From positions 16,546 to 80,545 of the forward strand of contig JBMOPD010000019.1 of the NCBI GenBank assembly GCA_049323615.1: 64,000 nt of DNA. The letters run 5' to 3'. Under the pieces are notes generated by a model. The model was given only the letters and a program-made list of their open reading frames with translations, was not told the origin of the DNA and made no database searches. Position 1 is the stretch's first letter; each line of letters begins with the position of its first letter. Source of the stretch: JBMOPD01 sp049323615. Its GTDB lineage: Bacteria > Bacillota > Desulfotomaculia > Desulfotomaculales > Desulfocucumaceae. The translations under genes and the position numbers were made by a program. This document shows positions 15,887 to 23,900 of the stretch, piece after piece.

Positions 15887-17113
15887 TCAGGCCACCCCGT
15901 TTTCATCCAGCAGGGCCAGCACATCGGGGAAAGGCGCCAGCGCCCGCCTCAAAATGCCGTGCATGTAGGCGATCAGCACCCCGTAATTGACAATGGGCGC
16001 GCCGGCGGCCCGGGCAGCCATAATGCGGCTGATCATCTCCCTCCGGTTGATCATGCAGGCCCCGCAGTGCACAATCAGCTTGTAACTCTCCAGGCCGGCG
16101 GGCAGCTCGATGCCGCTGGACCAGTGGAAATTCAGTTCCCCGCCCACGGCCTGGCGCAGCCAGCGGGGAATCTTGACCGTACCGATATCATCGGCCACCC
16201 GGTGGTGCGTGCAGGCCTCGGCAATGAGCACGTGATCACCGGGCTGCAGGTCTTCCACCGCCAGGGCGCCCTCCACCAGGGTGGCCAGATCACCCTTGTA
16301 GCGGGCAAAAAGGATGGAAAAGGAAGTCAGGGGCACGCCGGGCGGAGTATCGGCGTCCACCTTTAAAAATGCCTGGGAGTCGGTTATCACCAGCGCCGGC
16401 GGCTTTTGCAGCCGGCTCAGGGCGGCTTTCAACTCCCGCTCCTTGACCACCATGGCCAGGCAGTCATGGTCCAGCAGGTCGCGGATGGTCTGCACCTGGG
16501 GCAAAATCAGGCGGCCCTTTGGCGCGGCCAGGTCGATAGGCACCACCAGCAGCGCCAGTTCCCCCGGAGGCACCAGGTCGCCGGCGATGGTGGGCGCCGT
16601 CCACTCTTTGGGGGCCAGTTTAATCATGGCCTGCTTTAATTCATCAATACCCTCACCGGTGCGGGCACTCACTTTCACCCAGGGTATACCGGGCAGCGGG
16701 ATACCAACATCCCCGGGGTCCGGCAGGAGGTCGATCTTGTTGATCACACCCAGCACCGGCTGCTGTGTTTGCCTGCAGGCGTCCACCAGCCACCGCTCCA
16801 GTTCCCCCACCCCCTGCCGGTGGCCGACCACCAGCAGCACCAGGTCGGCCTTGGCCAGTACGCCCAGGCTTTTCGACACCCGCTGGCGCCCCAGTTCCCC
16901 CTCGTCATCCAGGCCCGCCGTGTCAATAATAACCACGGGACCTATGGGCAGGATTTCCATGGACTTATATACCGGGTCGGTGGTTGTGCCGGCCACGGGG
17001 GACACAATGGCGATGTCCTGCCCGGTCAGGGTGTTTATCAGGCTGGATTTGCCGGTATTGCGCCGCCCAAAGAGGGCAATGTGCAGCCTGCTGCCCCGCG
17101 GCGTGTCATTCAT
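15887..17113 (-). CDS. hydF: [FeFe]-hydrogenase maturation GTPase HydF
   Basis: About 408 residues. N-terminal G domain: GRRNTGKSSLINTLTGQ (P-loop), DTAGLDD (G3) and NKID (G4); a dimerisation domain; and a C-terminal iron-sulfur domain with ACTHHRVADD and VHCGACMINRREM, the CxH...HCxxC ligands that hold the [4Fe-4S] cluster. HydF is the scaffold on which the diiron precursor made by HydE and HydG is assembled before transfer to the hydrogenase. ATG at 17113 has GGAGAAGGGGG at good spacing; ATG at 17122 is nearly on top of that site. Confidence 0.95.
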   Translation of the reverse strand: MNDTPRGSRLHIALFGRRNTGKSSLINTLTGQDIAIVSPVAGTTTDPVYKSMEILPIGPVVIIDTAGLDDEGELGRQRVSKSLGVLAKADLVLLVVGHRQGVGELERWLVDACRQTQQPVLGVINKIDLLPDPGDVGIPLPGIPWVKVSARTGEGIDELKQAMIKLAPKEWTAPTIAGDLVPPGELALLVVPIDLAAPKGRLILPQVQTIRDLLDHDCLAMVVKERELKAALSRLQKPPALVITDSQAFLKVDADTPPGVPLTSFSILFARYKGDLATLVEGALAVEDLQPGDHVLIAEACTHHRVADDIGTVKIPRWLRQAVGGELNFHWSSGIELPAGLESYKLIVHCGACMINRREMISRIMAARAAGAPIVNYGVLIAYMHGILRRALAPFPDVLALLDENGVA

Positions 17114-17154
17114 GATCCCCATCCCCCTTCTCCGGGGCGGCCCCAGTCAGGGAT

Positions 17155-17409
17155 TTAACCTCGGGTGACCAGGGAACTTTTAACCTGAACCCCTTTTATC
17201 TGCCCCAGCCTTCCCGTCAAAGCCCCAATCTCATCGGTGCTGCCGTCCACAATCAGTGAAATCACCGAAAGCCCTCTTTCCCGGTAAGGAATGCCCATGC
17301 GGCCCACAATCACATCGGCGTATGAACTCAGTATGCTGTTGATTTTGGGAGCCTGCTCCCGGTTTTCAACGACGATGCCAATTACGCCGATACGGCGTTC
17401 TGCACCCAT
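17155..17409 (-). CDS. TM1266-family iron-only hydrogenase system regulator
   Basis: 84 residues starting MGAERRIGVIGIVVENREQA, with IVGRMGIPYRERGLSVISLIVDG and a closing KGVQVKSSLVTRG. This is the ACT-like NikR C-terminal fold of the TM1266 family, small proteins encoded beside hydE, hydF and hydG in many clostridia and presumed to regulate the hydrogenase system. There is no DNA-binding helix. AAGGAAGTG precedes ATG at 17409. It leads the hyd maturation operon, 41 bp before the longer of the two possible hydF starts. Confidence 0.9.
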   Translation of the reverse strand: MGAERRIGVIGIVVENREQAPKINSILSSYADVIVGRMGIPYRERGLSVISLIVDGSTDEIGALTGRLGQIKGVQVKSSLVTRG

Positions 17410-17448
17410 TGTCCCACTTCCTTGGCAATAGCCTTTAGCTGTAAGCTT

Positions 17449-17628
17449 TTATCTTACTGCTAACAGCCATTTGGTTAAATTGAAAGCCTGTTTTCCCCGG
17501 GCGAAAACAGGCTTGCAGCAGGCATGGACAAGCTCCTTGCCCCTTGACCACAGTACATGGTGCACCTGATTGCCGCAGGGATGCGCCGGAATTTTAACCC
17601 TCCCGGCCGGGTAACTTTCCCGTACCGG
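17449..17628 (-). other. Start-less 59-codon open frame, possible gene remnant
   Basis: On the minus strand the frame from the stop at 17629-17631 to the TAA at 17449-17451 reads ...AHPCGNQVHHVLWSRGK and ...HACCKPVFARGKQAF, with two cysteine/histidine clusters. Codon use looks like coding DNA, but the only in-frame start is an internal GTG (17565). It may be the tail of a broken gene or chance. I do not recognise it. Confidence 0.3.
17484..17514. terminator. Perfect 12-bp hairpin AAGCCTGTTTTC/GAAAACAGGCTT
   Basis: The stem closes a CCCGGGC loop. It lies about 75 bp upstream of the TM1266 gene on the minus strand, where TTTCAATTTAACC follows. It could be a leader terminator or an element boundary; it is not followed by a clean T-run. 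Confidence 0.5.
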
Positions 17629-17725
17629 TCAGGTATTAATAATATATATTCCTTTTGATGTTAATTATATATCCCCGGCGGCTAAATTCAAGTAAATTTT
17701 TTCACAAGTTTATGCCTCCTACGGC

Positions 17726-17872
17726 CTAACGGGACGATAACAGCATAAAGGCCAGCAGTAAAAGGGAAGAAACCAAAAAAAACACGAAGATTATAAAAAA
17801 GACGGGGTCAACAGCCAGCCTGCCCAGCCGGATCTTTCGGGTCTGCCTGTTTTTACCATGCTGTCCTTCCAT
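17726..17872 (-). CDS. Small single-span membrane protein, 48 residues
   Basis: MEGQHGKNRQTRKIRLGRLA is followed by one hydrophobic helix (VFFIIFVFFLVSSLLLLAFML) and a short tail. GGAAAGGAG lies seven bases before ATG. The basic N-terminus before the helix predicts an N-in orientation. Family not recognised. It is the first ORF upstream of the hyd maturation operon on the same strand, 317 bp away. Confidence 0.6.
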   Translation of the reverse strand: MEGQHGKNRQTRKIRLGRLAVDPVFFIIFVFFLVSSLLLLAFMLLSSR

Positions 17873-18051
17873 TTAATAACTCCTTTCCGACCAAAATGGT
17901 AGCGCTGCAATACCAGTGATGAGCTGAAATCCCTGTCACCTAAAAAGAAGGATTTTCACTGCTGAAAGAGAAATAAAACAGTTACAATTGTACGCTGTTC
18001 CTGAGCCTCACACCTACTTCACGCCGGCTGGCGACAAGGAGGTACCGGTAT

Positions 18052-19569
18052 ATGAATCTAGCCCTGAAGTTGGCCGAACAAAGTCAACTTTTTCCCGAAA
18101 AGGAAGCCATCGTATATTATGACCAGCGGCTTTCTTATAAACAGCTGAACGCCATGGTAAACCGGCTGGCCAACGGGCTCAAGCAATCAGGGATTTTACC
18201 GGGCGACAGGGTGCTGCTGGTGCTTGAGAACTGCCCGGAGTTTATCATTTCCTATTATGCCATAATAAAAATGCGGGGCATAGTGGTACCGGTCAACCCC
18301 CAGTATACCATGAACGAGTTCAGCCTGATTATGCTGGATGCCGAGCCCTCGGCGGTGATTACAAACCAGCAGCTGGCGCCCTTATTTAAAAAGCTGTCCC
18401 CGGAAATAGAAATAAAGAGCGGTATTATCGCCACCGGTTATGAAAACAGGGAAGAAGGAATACAGTCCTTTGAAAAAATACTCAGTATCGGATCAGATAC
18501 ATTCTCAGTTGATAAACCGGCCGGCCGGGACGACGTGGCAGTGCTGATGTATACTTCCGGCCATACAGCCTCACCCAAGGGGGTCATGCTGACCAACCAC
18601 AACCTGTACAGCAACGCGGCAACCTTTGCCCAGTGCTGTAAAATGACGCCGGCCGACCGTTCCCTGCTGATTGCCCCGGTCTATCATGCCGCGGCTCAAA
18701 CCTGTGTTATGAACACCACCATCATAGCGGGCGCCACCCTGGTGGTGCACGACGGGTGGAAAGGGCCACAGCCCCTGCTGGAAGCCATCCAAAACGAGAA
18801 AATAACATTTTACTTCGGGCCGCCCACCATGTACGCACTGCTTGTCAAATACCCGGACACAGACAAGTACAACCTCAGTTCATGGCGGTATGCCTTAATC
18901 GGGGCGGCGCCCACCCCGCCGGACATTTTCAAAAGCTTTGAGGAAAAATTCGGTTTCCAGCTGACAGAAGGCTATGGACTGACCGAAACCTCGCCGGTCA
19001 CAACCATTGTGCCCATTGACGGTTTGAAAAAAATAGGTTCGATAGGCATCCCCATACCCGGAGTAGAGGTAAAGCTGGTGGACTACGAGGACCAGGAGGT
19101 CCCCGTAAACCAGATCGGCGAAATCGTGGTCAAGGGCCCCAATGTCATGAAGGGTTACTATAAGCGCCCCGAGGAAACAAACTGGGTCATGCGGAACGGA
19201 TGGTTCCATACCGGCGACCTCGCCTACAAGGACAGTGACGGGTATTATTATATCGTGGACAGGAAAAAAGACCTTATCATCAGAGGCGGCCTGAACATTT
19301 ACCCGAGGGAAATAGAGGAAGTACTGTACTCCCACCCAATGATTTTCGACGCTGCGGTGGTGGGAGTGCCCGACCCCATTATGGGTGAGGAGGTCCTGGC
19401 CTTCGTGCTTTTAAGGGAAGGCAGCCAGATTACCCCCGAAGAAATACAGGAATTTTGTGTGAACAAACTGGCCCGGTATAAAATACCCAAGTATATCAGG
19501 TTTGTGGAAAACCTGCCCAAGACCACGTCAGGAAAGCTGCTCAGGGGAGAACTGCGCAAAATGCTTTAA
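18052..19569 (+). CDS. Acyl-CoA/acid-CoA ligase (AMP-binding, class I)
   Basis: 505 residues with the ANL-family order: YTSGHTASPKG at 167-177 (P-loop), GYGLTETSPVTT (A5), HTGDLAYKDSDGYYYIVDRKKD (A7-A8), GLNIYPREIEEVL (hinge) and KTTSGKLLRGEL with the catalytic lysine (A10). The enzyme should activate a fatty or other carboxylic acid to its acyl-CoA through an acyl-adenylate, in the cytoplasm. The P-loop is unusual: family members have T-S-G-T-T-G-x-P-K-G, here the fourth residue is His and the glycine is Ala. AAGGAGG precedes ATG. A thiolase gene at 62128 is a possible pathway partner. Substrate unknown. Confidence 0.85.
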   Translation: MNLALKLAEQSQLFPEKEAIVYYDQRLSYKQLNAMVNRLANGLKQSGILPGDRVLLVLENCPEFIISYYAIIKMRGIVVPVNPQYTMNEFSLIMLDAEPSAVITNQQLAPLFKKLSPEIEIKSGIIATGYENREEGIQSFEKILSIGSDTFSVDKPAGRDDVAVLMYTSGHTASPKGVMLTNHNLYSNAATFAQCCKMTPADRSLLIAPVYHAAAQTCVMNTTIIAGATLVVHDGWKGPQPLLEAIQNEKITFYFGPPTMYALLVKYPDTDKYNLSSWRYALIGAAPTPPDIFKSFEEKFGFQLTEGYGLTETSPVTTIVPIDGLKKIGSIGIPIPGVEVKLVDYEDQEVPVNQIGEIVVKGPNVMKGYYKRPEETNWVMRNGWFHTGDLAYKDSDGYYYIVDRKKDLIIRGGLNIYPREIEEVLYSHPMIFDAAVVGVPDPIMGEEVLAFVLLREGSQITPEEIQEFCVNKLARYKIPKYIRFVENLPKTTSGKLLRGELRKML

Positions 19570-20021
19570 ATACAGGCCCGCCAAAGGGCCATTTATTTTG
19601 ACACCACCATCGCCCCCCGGCCCCCAAGCCGGTATCCCTTTTCATGCGCCTTCACGGTTCCTTTTCCGGCGCCATTATCAGCTTGGTTTTTGACTCGGCA
19701 AACCGGTTGTCTGAATATTTTTACTATTAAAACATAAAAGTGAAATATTGCACTATCCCCCTTTATCTTTTATACTAAGGATAACAAAAAGAAGTGATCA
19801 AGGCATGTGAAAAAGTTTACTAGCCGCAAGCACTGGGCGGCCATAAACATAAGACCAAAAAAAGACAAAAAAGCCCGTTTCAGAGAAACCGAAAAGAAGC
19901 TTTTAAAGAATATGAGCCGACGCAAACAGAATGCTTCCTCACTCCCCGCCGGGGAGTAATGACAAGCAAAATTACAGGAAGCATATTTTTTAAACTAAAA
20001 TTGTGCATAAAATCACATGAT
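19570..20021. other. Intergenic region before the insertion sequence
   Basis: 452 bp containing one plausible 50-codon ORF (19807-19959). Otherwise AT-rich; I see no other gene, RNA or clear terminator. Confidence 0.6.
19807..19959 (+). CDS. Small basic protein, 50 residues, hypothetical
   Basis: GTG start, protein MKKFTSRKHWAAINIRPKKD... to LPAGE, strongly basic (many Lys/Arg) with no hydrophobic helix. AAGG lies close before the GTG, spacing is short. Not recognised. Basic composition could mean nucleic acid binding, or that the frame is not real. Confidence 0.35.
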   Translation: MKKFTSRKHWAAINIRPKKDKKARFRETEKKLLKNMSRRKQNASSLPAGE

Positions 20022-21802
20022 TGTAGTGACTAAACTCTAATGGCAGTGGGACCAAAGCAACCGGTATGAACAAAAGCTGAAAGTAGGTGTGTAGTGATGT
20101 TTTTTCGCAAAGTAACCAGCAAAAGCAACGGAAAAGAATACACTTACGTAAAGCTGATTGAAAATTACCGGGAGGGTAATAAAGTAAAACAGCGCGTTAT
20201 AGCCAACCTGGGCAACCTGGAAGACCTTACACCCGACAAGGTGCACGGGCTGATAACCGGCCTGGCCAGAATATGCGGGCTGGATCCCGGGCCCCAGAAT
20301 ACCTTTGAAACCAAGAAAGTCTTGCAGTTCGGGGATGTGCTGGCGCTTCAGAAGGTATGGGAAGCACTGGGCATAACCCAAATAATACAGGACCTGATGG
20401 GTTCGGAAAAATCAGCGGTACTCCCGCTCCTGGTTGAGCTGATGGTAATGAACCAGGTGATTAAGCCCAAAAACAAGAAGGCCCTCAGCGAATGGTACCG
20501 GAACCTTTACTTCCCCCAGCTGGAAGGCAAAAATCTTTCGCCGGATCACTTTTCGCGGGCCCTGGACGCCCTCACAGCCATCAAGGAACCCCTGGAAAAG
20601 CAGCTTTTCCGGACCATCCAAAAACTTTTCCAGGTAGATTCGGGAACCATATACTGCCACCTGACCAGGGGGTTCTTCGAGCGGGCCGTAAATGAAAATA
20701 ACGGCCAGCGCGGGAGCAGGTCTTTTATAACCCGGCCGCCCGAGAAAAAGCAGGTCGACATGGGTATCCTGGTTAACGAAAAGGGTATCCCCCTGGGCCA
20801 CAGGGTGTTTATGGGCCACTTTGCGGACGGCGACACGGTGCCCCGGCGGATCAGCCAGTTAATGCAGCAGTACACCATAGACCACTGTATATTTGTGGGT
20901 GACCAAAACATAATTACTGAAGAAAATGTCAGGCTCCTGGTGGCTTACGGGTATCAGTACATAGTGGGCCTTGAACTGAGATTCAACCAGGAACCGGGCC
21001 CCCTGGAGAGCTACCTGGAAATGCCGCCGGAAACATTTGACGTTATTGACGACGACCTTCTATACCGGGAAATTCAAACCGGGGAAAAACGCTATCTATT
21101 ATGCTACAACCCTGAAAAGGCTGCCGAAAAAAAATTCATCCTGGAAAACCGGTTAAACAGCATTGAAAAAGAACTGTCAGAACTACAAAAATGGGTGGCC
21201 GACAGGTGCAGCTTCAACGCCAAGGCAAACTTTTACAAAGCCAACAACCTGCTTAAGGACACATTCTGCCGCCGCTATTTTGAGTGCATGTATGACGAAA
21301 AAAACAACACCTTCAGCTACCAGCGAAAACAGGATGTGATAGACAGGGAAATTTCCCTGAGCGGAAAGTTCGTTATAAAAACCAATGCCGGCAACCTCTC
21401 CCCCCTGGAAGTCATCAGCGCATACACCCATTACGCGGAGGCGAGGGACGCATTTCGCATCATCAAGAACAATGACGCCAACTCAGGAGACTATACCGAA
21501 TCACGGATCAGAGGATATGTATTTACCTCAGTGCTGGCCTACCTGATGGAAAAGGCCCTGGAAAACATACTGCGGCAGCACAATATTGAAATAAGCGCCA
21601 GAAACGCCCTGGAAATCCTTGAGGATATCAAGCTTACGGTAATTGAAATGAACAACAGGGAAACCCGTTATATCACCCCCACTCACGCGATACAGAAAGA
21701 GATCCTCTCGGCCCTGGGTGTATCTGATGTACCCAGAACACTGGTAAAGGGGGCGGTTTTATAGAGCTGTGCATGTGATTTATTGTACTATTTGTCACTA
21801 CA
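20022..21802 (+). mobile_element. IS1634-like insertion sequence
   Basis: A 1.78-kb unit with TGTAGTGAC at its left end (20022-20030) and the inverted copy GTCACTACA at its right end (21794-21802), with further partial matches inward. It carries one intact transposase gene. Flanking DNA shows no clear target duplication. A second pair, AAATCACATG (20010-20019) and CATGTGATTT (21772-21781), lies near the ends but in non-nested order. Confidence 0.65.
20094..21764 (+). CDS. IS1634-family DDE transposase
   Basis: 556 residues. The N-terminal part (YTYVKLIENYREGNKVKQRV, IANLGNLEDLTPDKV) is the characteristic IS1634 start; the core has KKQVDMGILVNEKGIPLGHR, a second acidic motif IFVGDQNIIT near residue 265 and YTESRIRGYVFTSVLAYLME near 470 for the catalytic glutamate region. 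It cuts and joins the element ends. The first aspartate motif, usually Y-D-x-T-x-x-Y-F, appears altered to VDSGTIYCHL, so activity is uncertain. The reading frame is intact with no frameshift. Codon use resembles the neighbours. Confidence 0.8.
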   Translation: MMFFRKVTSKSNGKEYTYVKLIENYREGNKVKQRVIANLGNLEDLTPDKVHGLITGLARICGLDPGPQNTFETKKVLQFGDVLALQKVWEALGITQIIQDLMGSEKSAVLPLLVELMVMNQVIKPKNKKALSEWYRNLYFPQLEGKNLSPDHFSRALDALTAIKEPLEKQLFRTIQKLFQVDSGTIYCHLTRGFFERAVNENNGQRGSRSFITRPPEKKQVDMGILVNEKGIPLGHRVFMGHFADGDTVPRRISQLMQQYTIDHCIFVGDQNIITEENVRLLVAYGYQYIVGLELRFNQEPGPLESYLEMPPETFDVIDDDLLYREIQTGEKRYLLCYNPEKAAEKKFILENRLNSIEKELSELQKWVADRCSFNAKANFYKANNLLKDTFCRRYFECMYDEKNNTFSYQRKQDVIDREISLSGKFVIKTNAGNLSPLEVISAYTHYAEARDAFRIIKNNDANSGDYTESRIRGYVFTSVLAYLMEKALENILRQHNIEISARNALEILEDIKLTVIEMNNRETRYITPTHAIQKEILSALGVSDVPRTLVKGAVL

Positions 21803-21824
21803 AACAATTTCGGGAGGGATTAAA

Positions 21825-21986
21825 ATGCTGGAAACCCTTGGTGAATATGTAAAAACTCTATACGGTGCGGATAAAAATTTATACGGGCTGGTATCCCTGG
21901 GGATCATGGCCGGTATGGGTGTCTCCCTGGGGCTGCTGACCGAACTGGTACTCCGCATACTGGGAATAAAAGGCGGAGCGCACTGA
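21825..21986 (+). CDS. Small membrane protein encoded before the TauE/SafE permease
   Basis: 53 residues: an amphipathic start (MLETLGEYVKTLYGADKNLY), one hydrophobic helix (GLVSLGIMAGMGVSLGLLTELVLRI) and a short tail. GGGAGGG stands before ATG at 21825, which decides this start over an upstream ATG inside the IS end. It is 67 bp ahead of the permease gene on the same strand and may be a small partner subunit. Family not recognised. Confidence 0.65.
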   Translation: MLETLGEYVKTLYGADKNLYGLVSLGIMAGMGVSLGLLTELVLRILGIKGGAH

Positions 21987-22053
21987 ACTTAAAAATAAGG
22001 GTTTGAGGGAACAACGGTAATAGAAAGATAAATAGATTAAGGAGGTAAGGGGA

Positions 22054-23091
22054 ATGTATCTGCCAATTGCTGATACGGTAGTTAACCCCTACGCGCTGCT
22101 CTTAATCGGGTTCTGCGTAGGTGTACTGGGAGGTTTCTTTGGGGTAGGCGGCGCCTTCATGGTGACCCCGGCCCTGAACATATTCGGATTCCCCATGGCT
22201 TTTGCCATCGGCACCGACATCGCGCACATATTCGGCAAATCGATTGTGGCCACCTTCAAGCACGCATTACTGAAACACGTTGACTGGAAACTGGGTGTTA
22301 TAGTTGGTTTGACCGGTATGTACGGAGTGAACCTGGGCAAACAGACAATCATGTACCTTGAAAAAATTGGCCAGGTGGGGCCTGTTGTACGTATAGTTTA
22401 CATCGCCCTGCTGTTCGCGGTGGGCGCCTTCATGCTGGCGGAGTACATCAAATTCCAAAAGAGGCAGGAGCTCAACGAGGACGGCAGCCTGAAGGCGGAA
22501 TCCGACACTTCCGCTATTGCCCTTAAACTGCAAAAGCTGAGAATACCCCCGATGATCTCCCTCCCCACCTCGGGCATCAGGGCCTACTCACTGTGGCTCA
22601 TTGTCGCCCTGGGGATTTTCACCGGTTTTGTTTCCGGCTTCCTGGGGGTAGGCGGGGGATTTGTAAGGGTGCCGATGTTCATCTACCTGATGGGCCTGCC
22701 CACCACGGTGGCGGTGGGAACCGACCTGCTGGGAATACTGATTTCCAACTCCTGGGGATCATATGTATACGCTTCAGCCGGTCGGGTTGAGATTGTGGGC
22801 GCCATGGTGATGCTGCTGGGAGCCGGAGTGGGCGCCCAGATCGGTTCGGTGGCCACGGCCTACGTCAAAGGAATGCGCATCCGCCTGTACTTCGCCATCA
22901 CTGTATTACTGGCCGGGGTAGCGGTTATATTCAAGCAGATCCACTGGGCCACCGCCGCCGGTGTGCTGATGCTGGGGTCGGCCTGCACCTTAAGCGCCGT
23001 GGTGATTATCCTCTTAATCAAGGGCGTGGCCGAAGCCAGGCAGGCGCAGCTGGAGGTGCATACCCAAAGAGCTGTGCAGAACGTAAGATAA
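22054..23091 (+). CDS. TauE/SafE (TSUP) family permease
   Basis: 345 residues with about eight membrane helices in two halves, each opening with the TSUP signature: GGFFGVGGAFMVTPALNIFG near residue 30 and SGFLGVGGGFVRVPMFIYLMG near 200, each followed by A-x-G-T-D (AIGTDIAHIF, AVGTDLLGIL). TSUP proteins move sulfite, sulfoacetate, sulfate or other small anions. A charged cytoplasmic loop separates the halves. AAGGAGG precedes the ATG. The gene opens a plus-strand cluster with a CBS protein and a two-component system and lies about 4 kb from hdrB and the sulfate-reduction genes; sulfur-oxyanion transport is a reasonable inference. Confidence 0.85.
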   Translation: MYLPIADTVVNPYALLLIGFCVGVLGGFFGVGGAFMVTPALNIFGFPMAFAIGTDIAHIFGKSIVATFKHALLKHVDWKLGVIVGLTGMYGVNLGKQTIMYLEKIGQVGPVVRIVYIALLFAVGAFMLAEYIKFQKRQELNEDGSLKAESDTSAIALKLQKLRIPPMISLPTSGIRAYSLWLIVALGIFTGFVSGFLGVGGGFVRVPMFIYLMGLPTTVAVGTDLLGILISNSWGSYVYASAGRVEIVGAMVMLLGAGVGAQIGSVATAYVKGMRIRLYFAITVLLAGVAVIFKQIHWATAAGVLMLGSACTLSAVVIILLIKGVAEARQAQLEVHTQRAVQNVR

Positions 23092-23143
23092 ACCCATGGT
23101 AAAGGTATAAATAAAAATAATAAAATTTAAGGAGGCTGAGACT

Positions 23144-23716
23144 ATGTCTACTGAGAAAAAAATAGTTGATATCATGGTTTCCCCCGACAATTACACGGCG
23201 GTAACAGCCGGCGCGGGGTTCAGGGAAATTGTCGGTGCCCTTAAAAAATCCCTTACATCCGGTGGGCCGGACACCATACTGGTCTATGACAACAACCTGC
23301 TGGCCGGGTTCATCGGCTTCGGGGAAGTGCTGAACGCCATCGAAGCCCAATTTTTAAAAGGCGGCACGTACCGCGGCTGGACTGTCAACAAGGAGTGGGC
23401 CATACCGGTGTTCTGGGAAGGCCTGTTCACAGACCGCTGCATTGAGGCCACCGGTAAAAAAGCCGGGGAAATAATGAAGCCGGTTCAGTTTGCGGTGGAA
23501 ACCGGGGACCCGTTAATTAAGGCGGTATACGGCATGACAAAGCACTCCACCGGGAACCTGCCTGTATTACGGGACGGCCTGGTGGCAGGAATAGTCCGCA
23601 GCAAGGAACTGTTCCTGGAAGTCAGCATACTGGCCGGCAGCGCCGGGGCGCCGGTCTTCACCCTGGACAGAATGCAGGCCGCAGGCGGCAAAACGGCAGC
23701 CAACAGCAGCGGTTAA
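23144..23716 (+). CDS. CBS-domain protein
   Basis: 190 residues with two CBS motifs: IVDIMVSPDNYTAV at the start and AGEIMKPVQFAVETGDPLIKAV...TGNLPVLRDGLVAGIVRSKEL in the second half. No catalytic or DNA-binding domain is joined to them. CBS pairs bind adenosine nucleotides; in a sulfate reducer AMP, ATP or APS would be meaningful ligands, but this is speculation. It sits 52 bp after the TSUP permease with AAGGAGG before ATG, and probably shares its transcript, as a regulator or subunit of the transporter. Confidence 0.8.
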   Translation: MSTEKKIVDIMVSPDNYTAVTAGAGFREIVGALKKSLTSGGPDTILVYDNNLLAGFIGFGEVLNAIEAQFLKGGTYRGWTVNKEWAIPVFWEGLFTDRCIEATGKKAGEIMKPVQFAVETGDPLIKAVYGMTKHSTGNLPVLRDGLVAGIVRSKELFLEVSILAGSAGAPVFTLDRMQAAGGKTAANSSG

Positions 23717-23749
23717 CAGTCTGGCGCCGAAATATACCGGGGGCCGTCA

Positions 23750-23778
23750 TTGACAAAAATACCGCCCTTTGTTACTAT
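23750..23778 (+). promoter_or_regulatory. Strong sigma-A promoter for the two-component system genes
   Basis: TTGACA (23750-23755), 17-bp spacer, TACTAT (23773-23778). This gives a leader of about 115 bases before the kinase start. Confidence 0.75.
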
Positions 23779-23797
23779 TACAGTAAATAAATAATAT

Positions 23798-23854
23798 GCC
23801 GAATCGAAAAACGATAGGCCGGGCCTCTTGCCAGAAGTTTCCATGGCGATGAGG
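23798..23854 (+). ncRNA. Structured 5' leader of the histidine kinase gene, class unknown
   Basis: Two adjacent stems follow the promoter: GCC..ATCG/CGAT.GGC (23798-23819) and CCTCTTGCCA/TGGCGATGAGG (23824-23854, one mismatch). A T-rich stretch (TATTTCTTTTTT) follows at about 23863. The pattern matches no riboswitch class that I recognise. Confidence 0.4.
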
Positions 23855-23900
23855 TTAAGGGTCTATTTCTTTTTTAATGATGTAATAACCGGAGGGTTGC

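Larger units (their letters stand above)
17410..18051. other. Intergenic region between hyd operon and acyl-CoA ligase
   Basis: 642 bp. It holds a 12-bp hairpin (17484-17514) inside a start-less minus-strand reading frame, a 48-residue membrane protein ORF (17726-17872), and an AT-rich divergent promoter region. A TACAAT at about 17990 could serve the ligase gene, but no convincing -35 is seen. Confidence 0.6.

Noticed and set aside
23779..23900. c-di-GMP (GEMM) riboswitch
   Set aside because: Stem order looked suggestive, but the conserved GGGCAAACC and GGACGCAAAGCC cores are missing.
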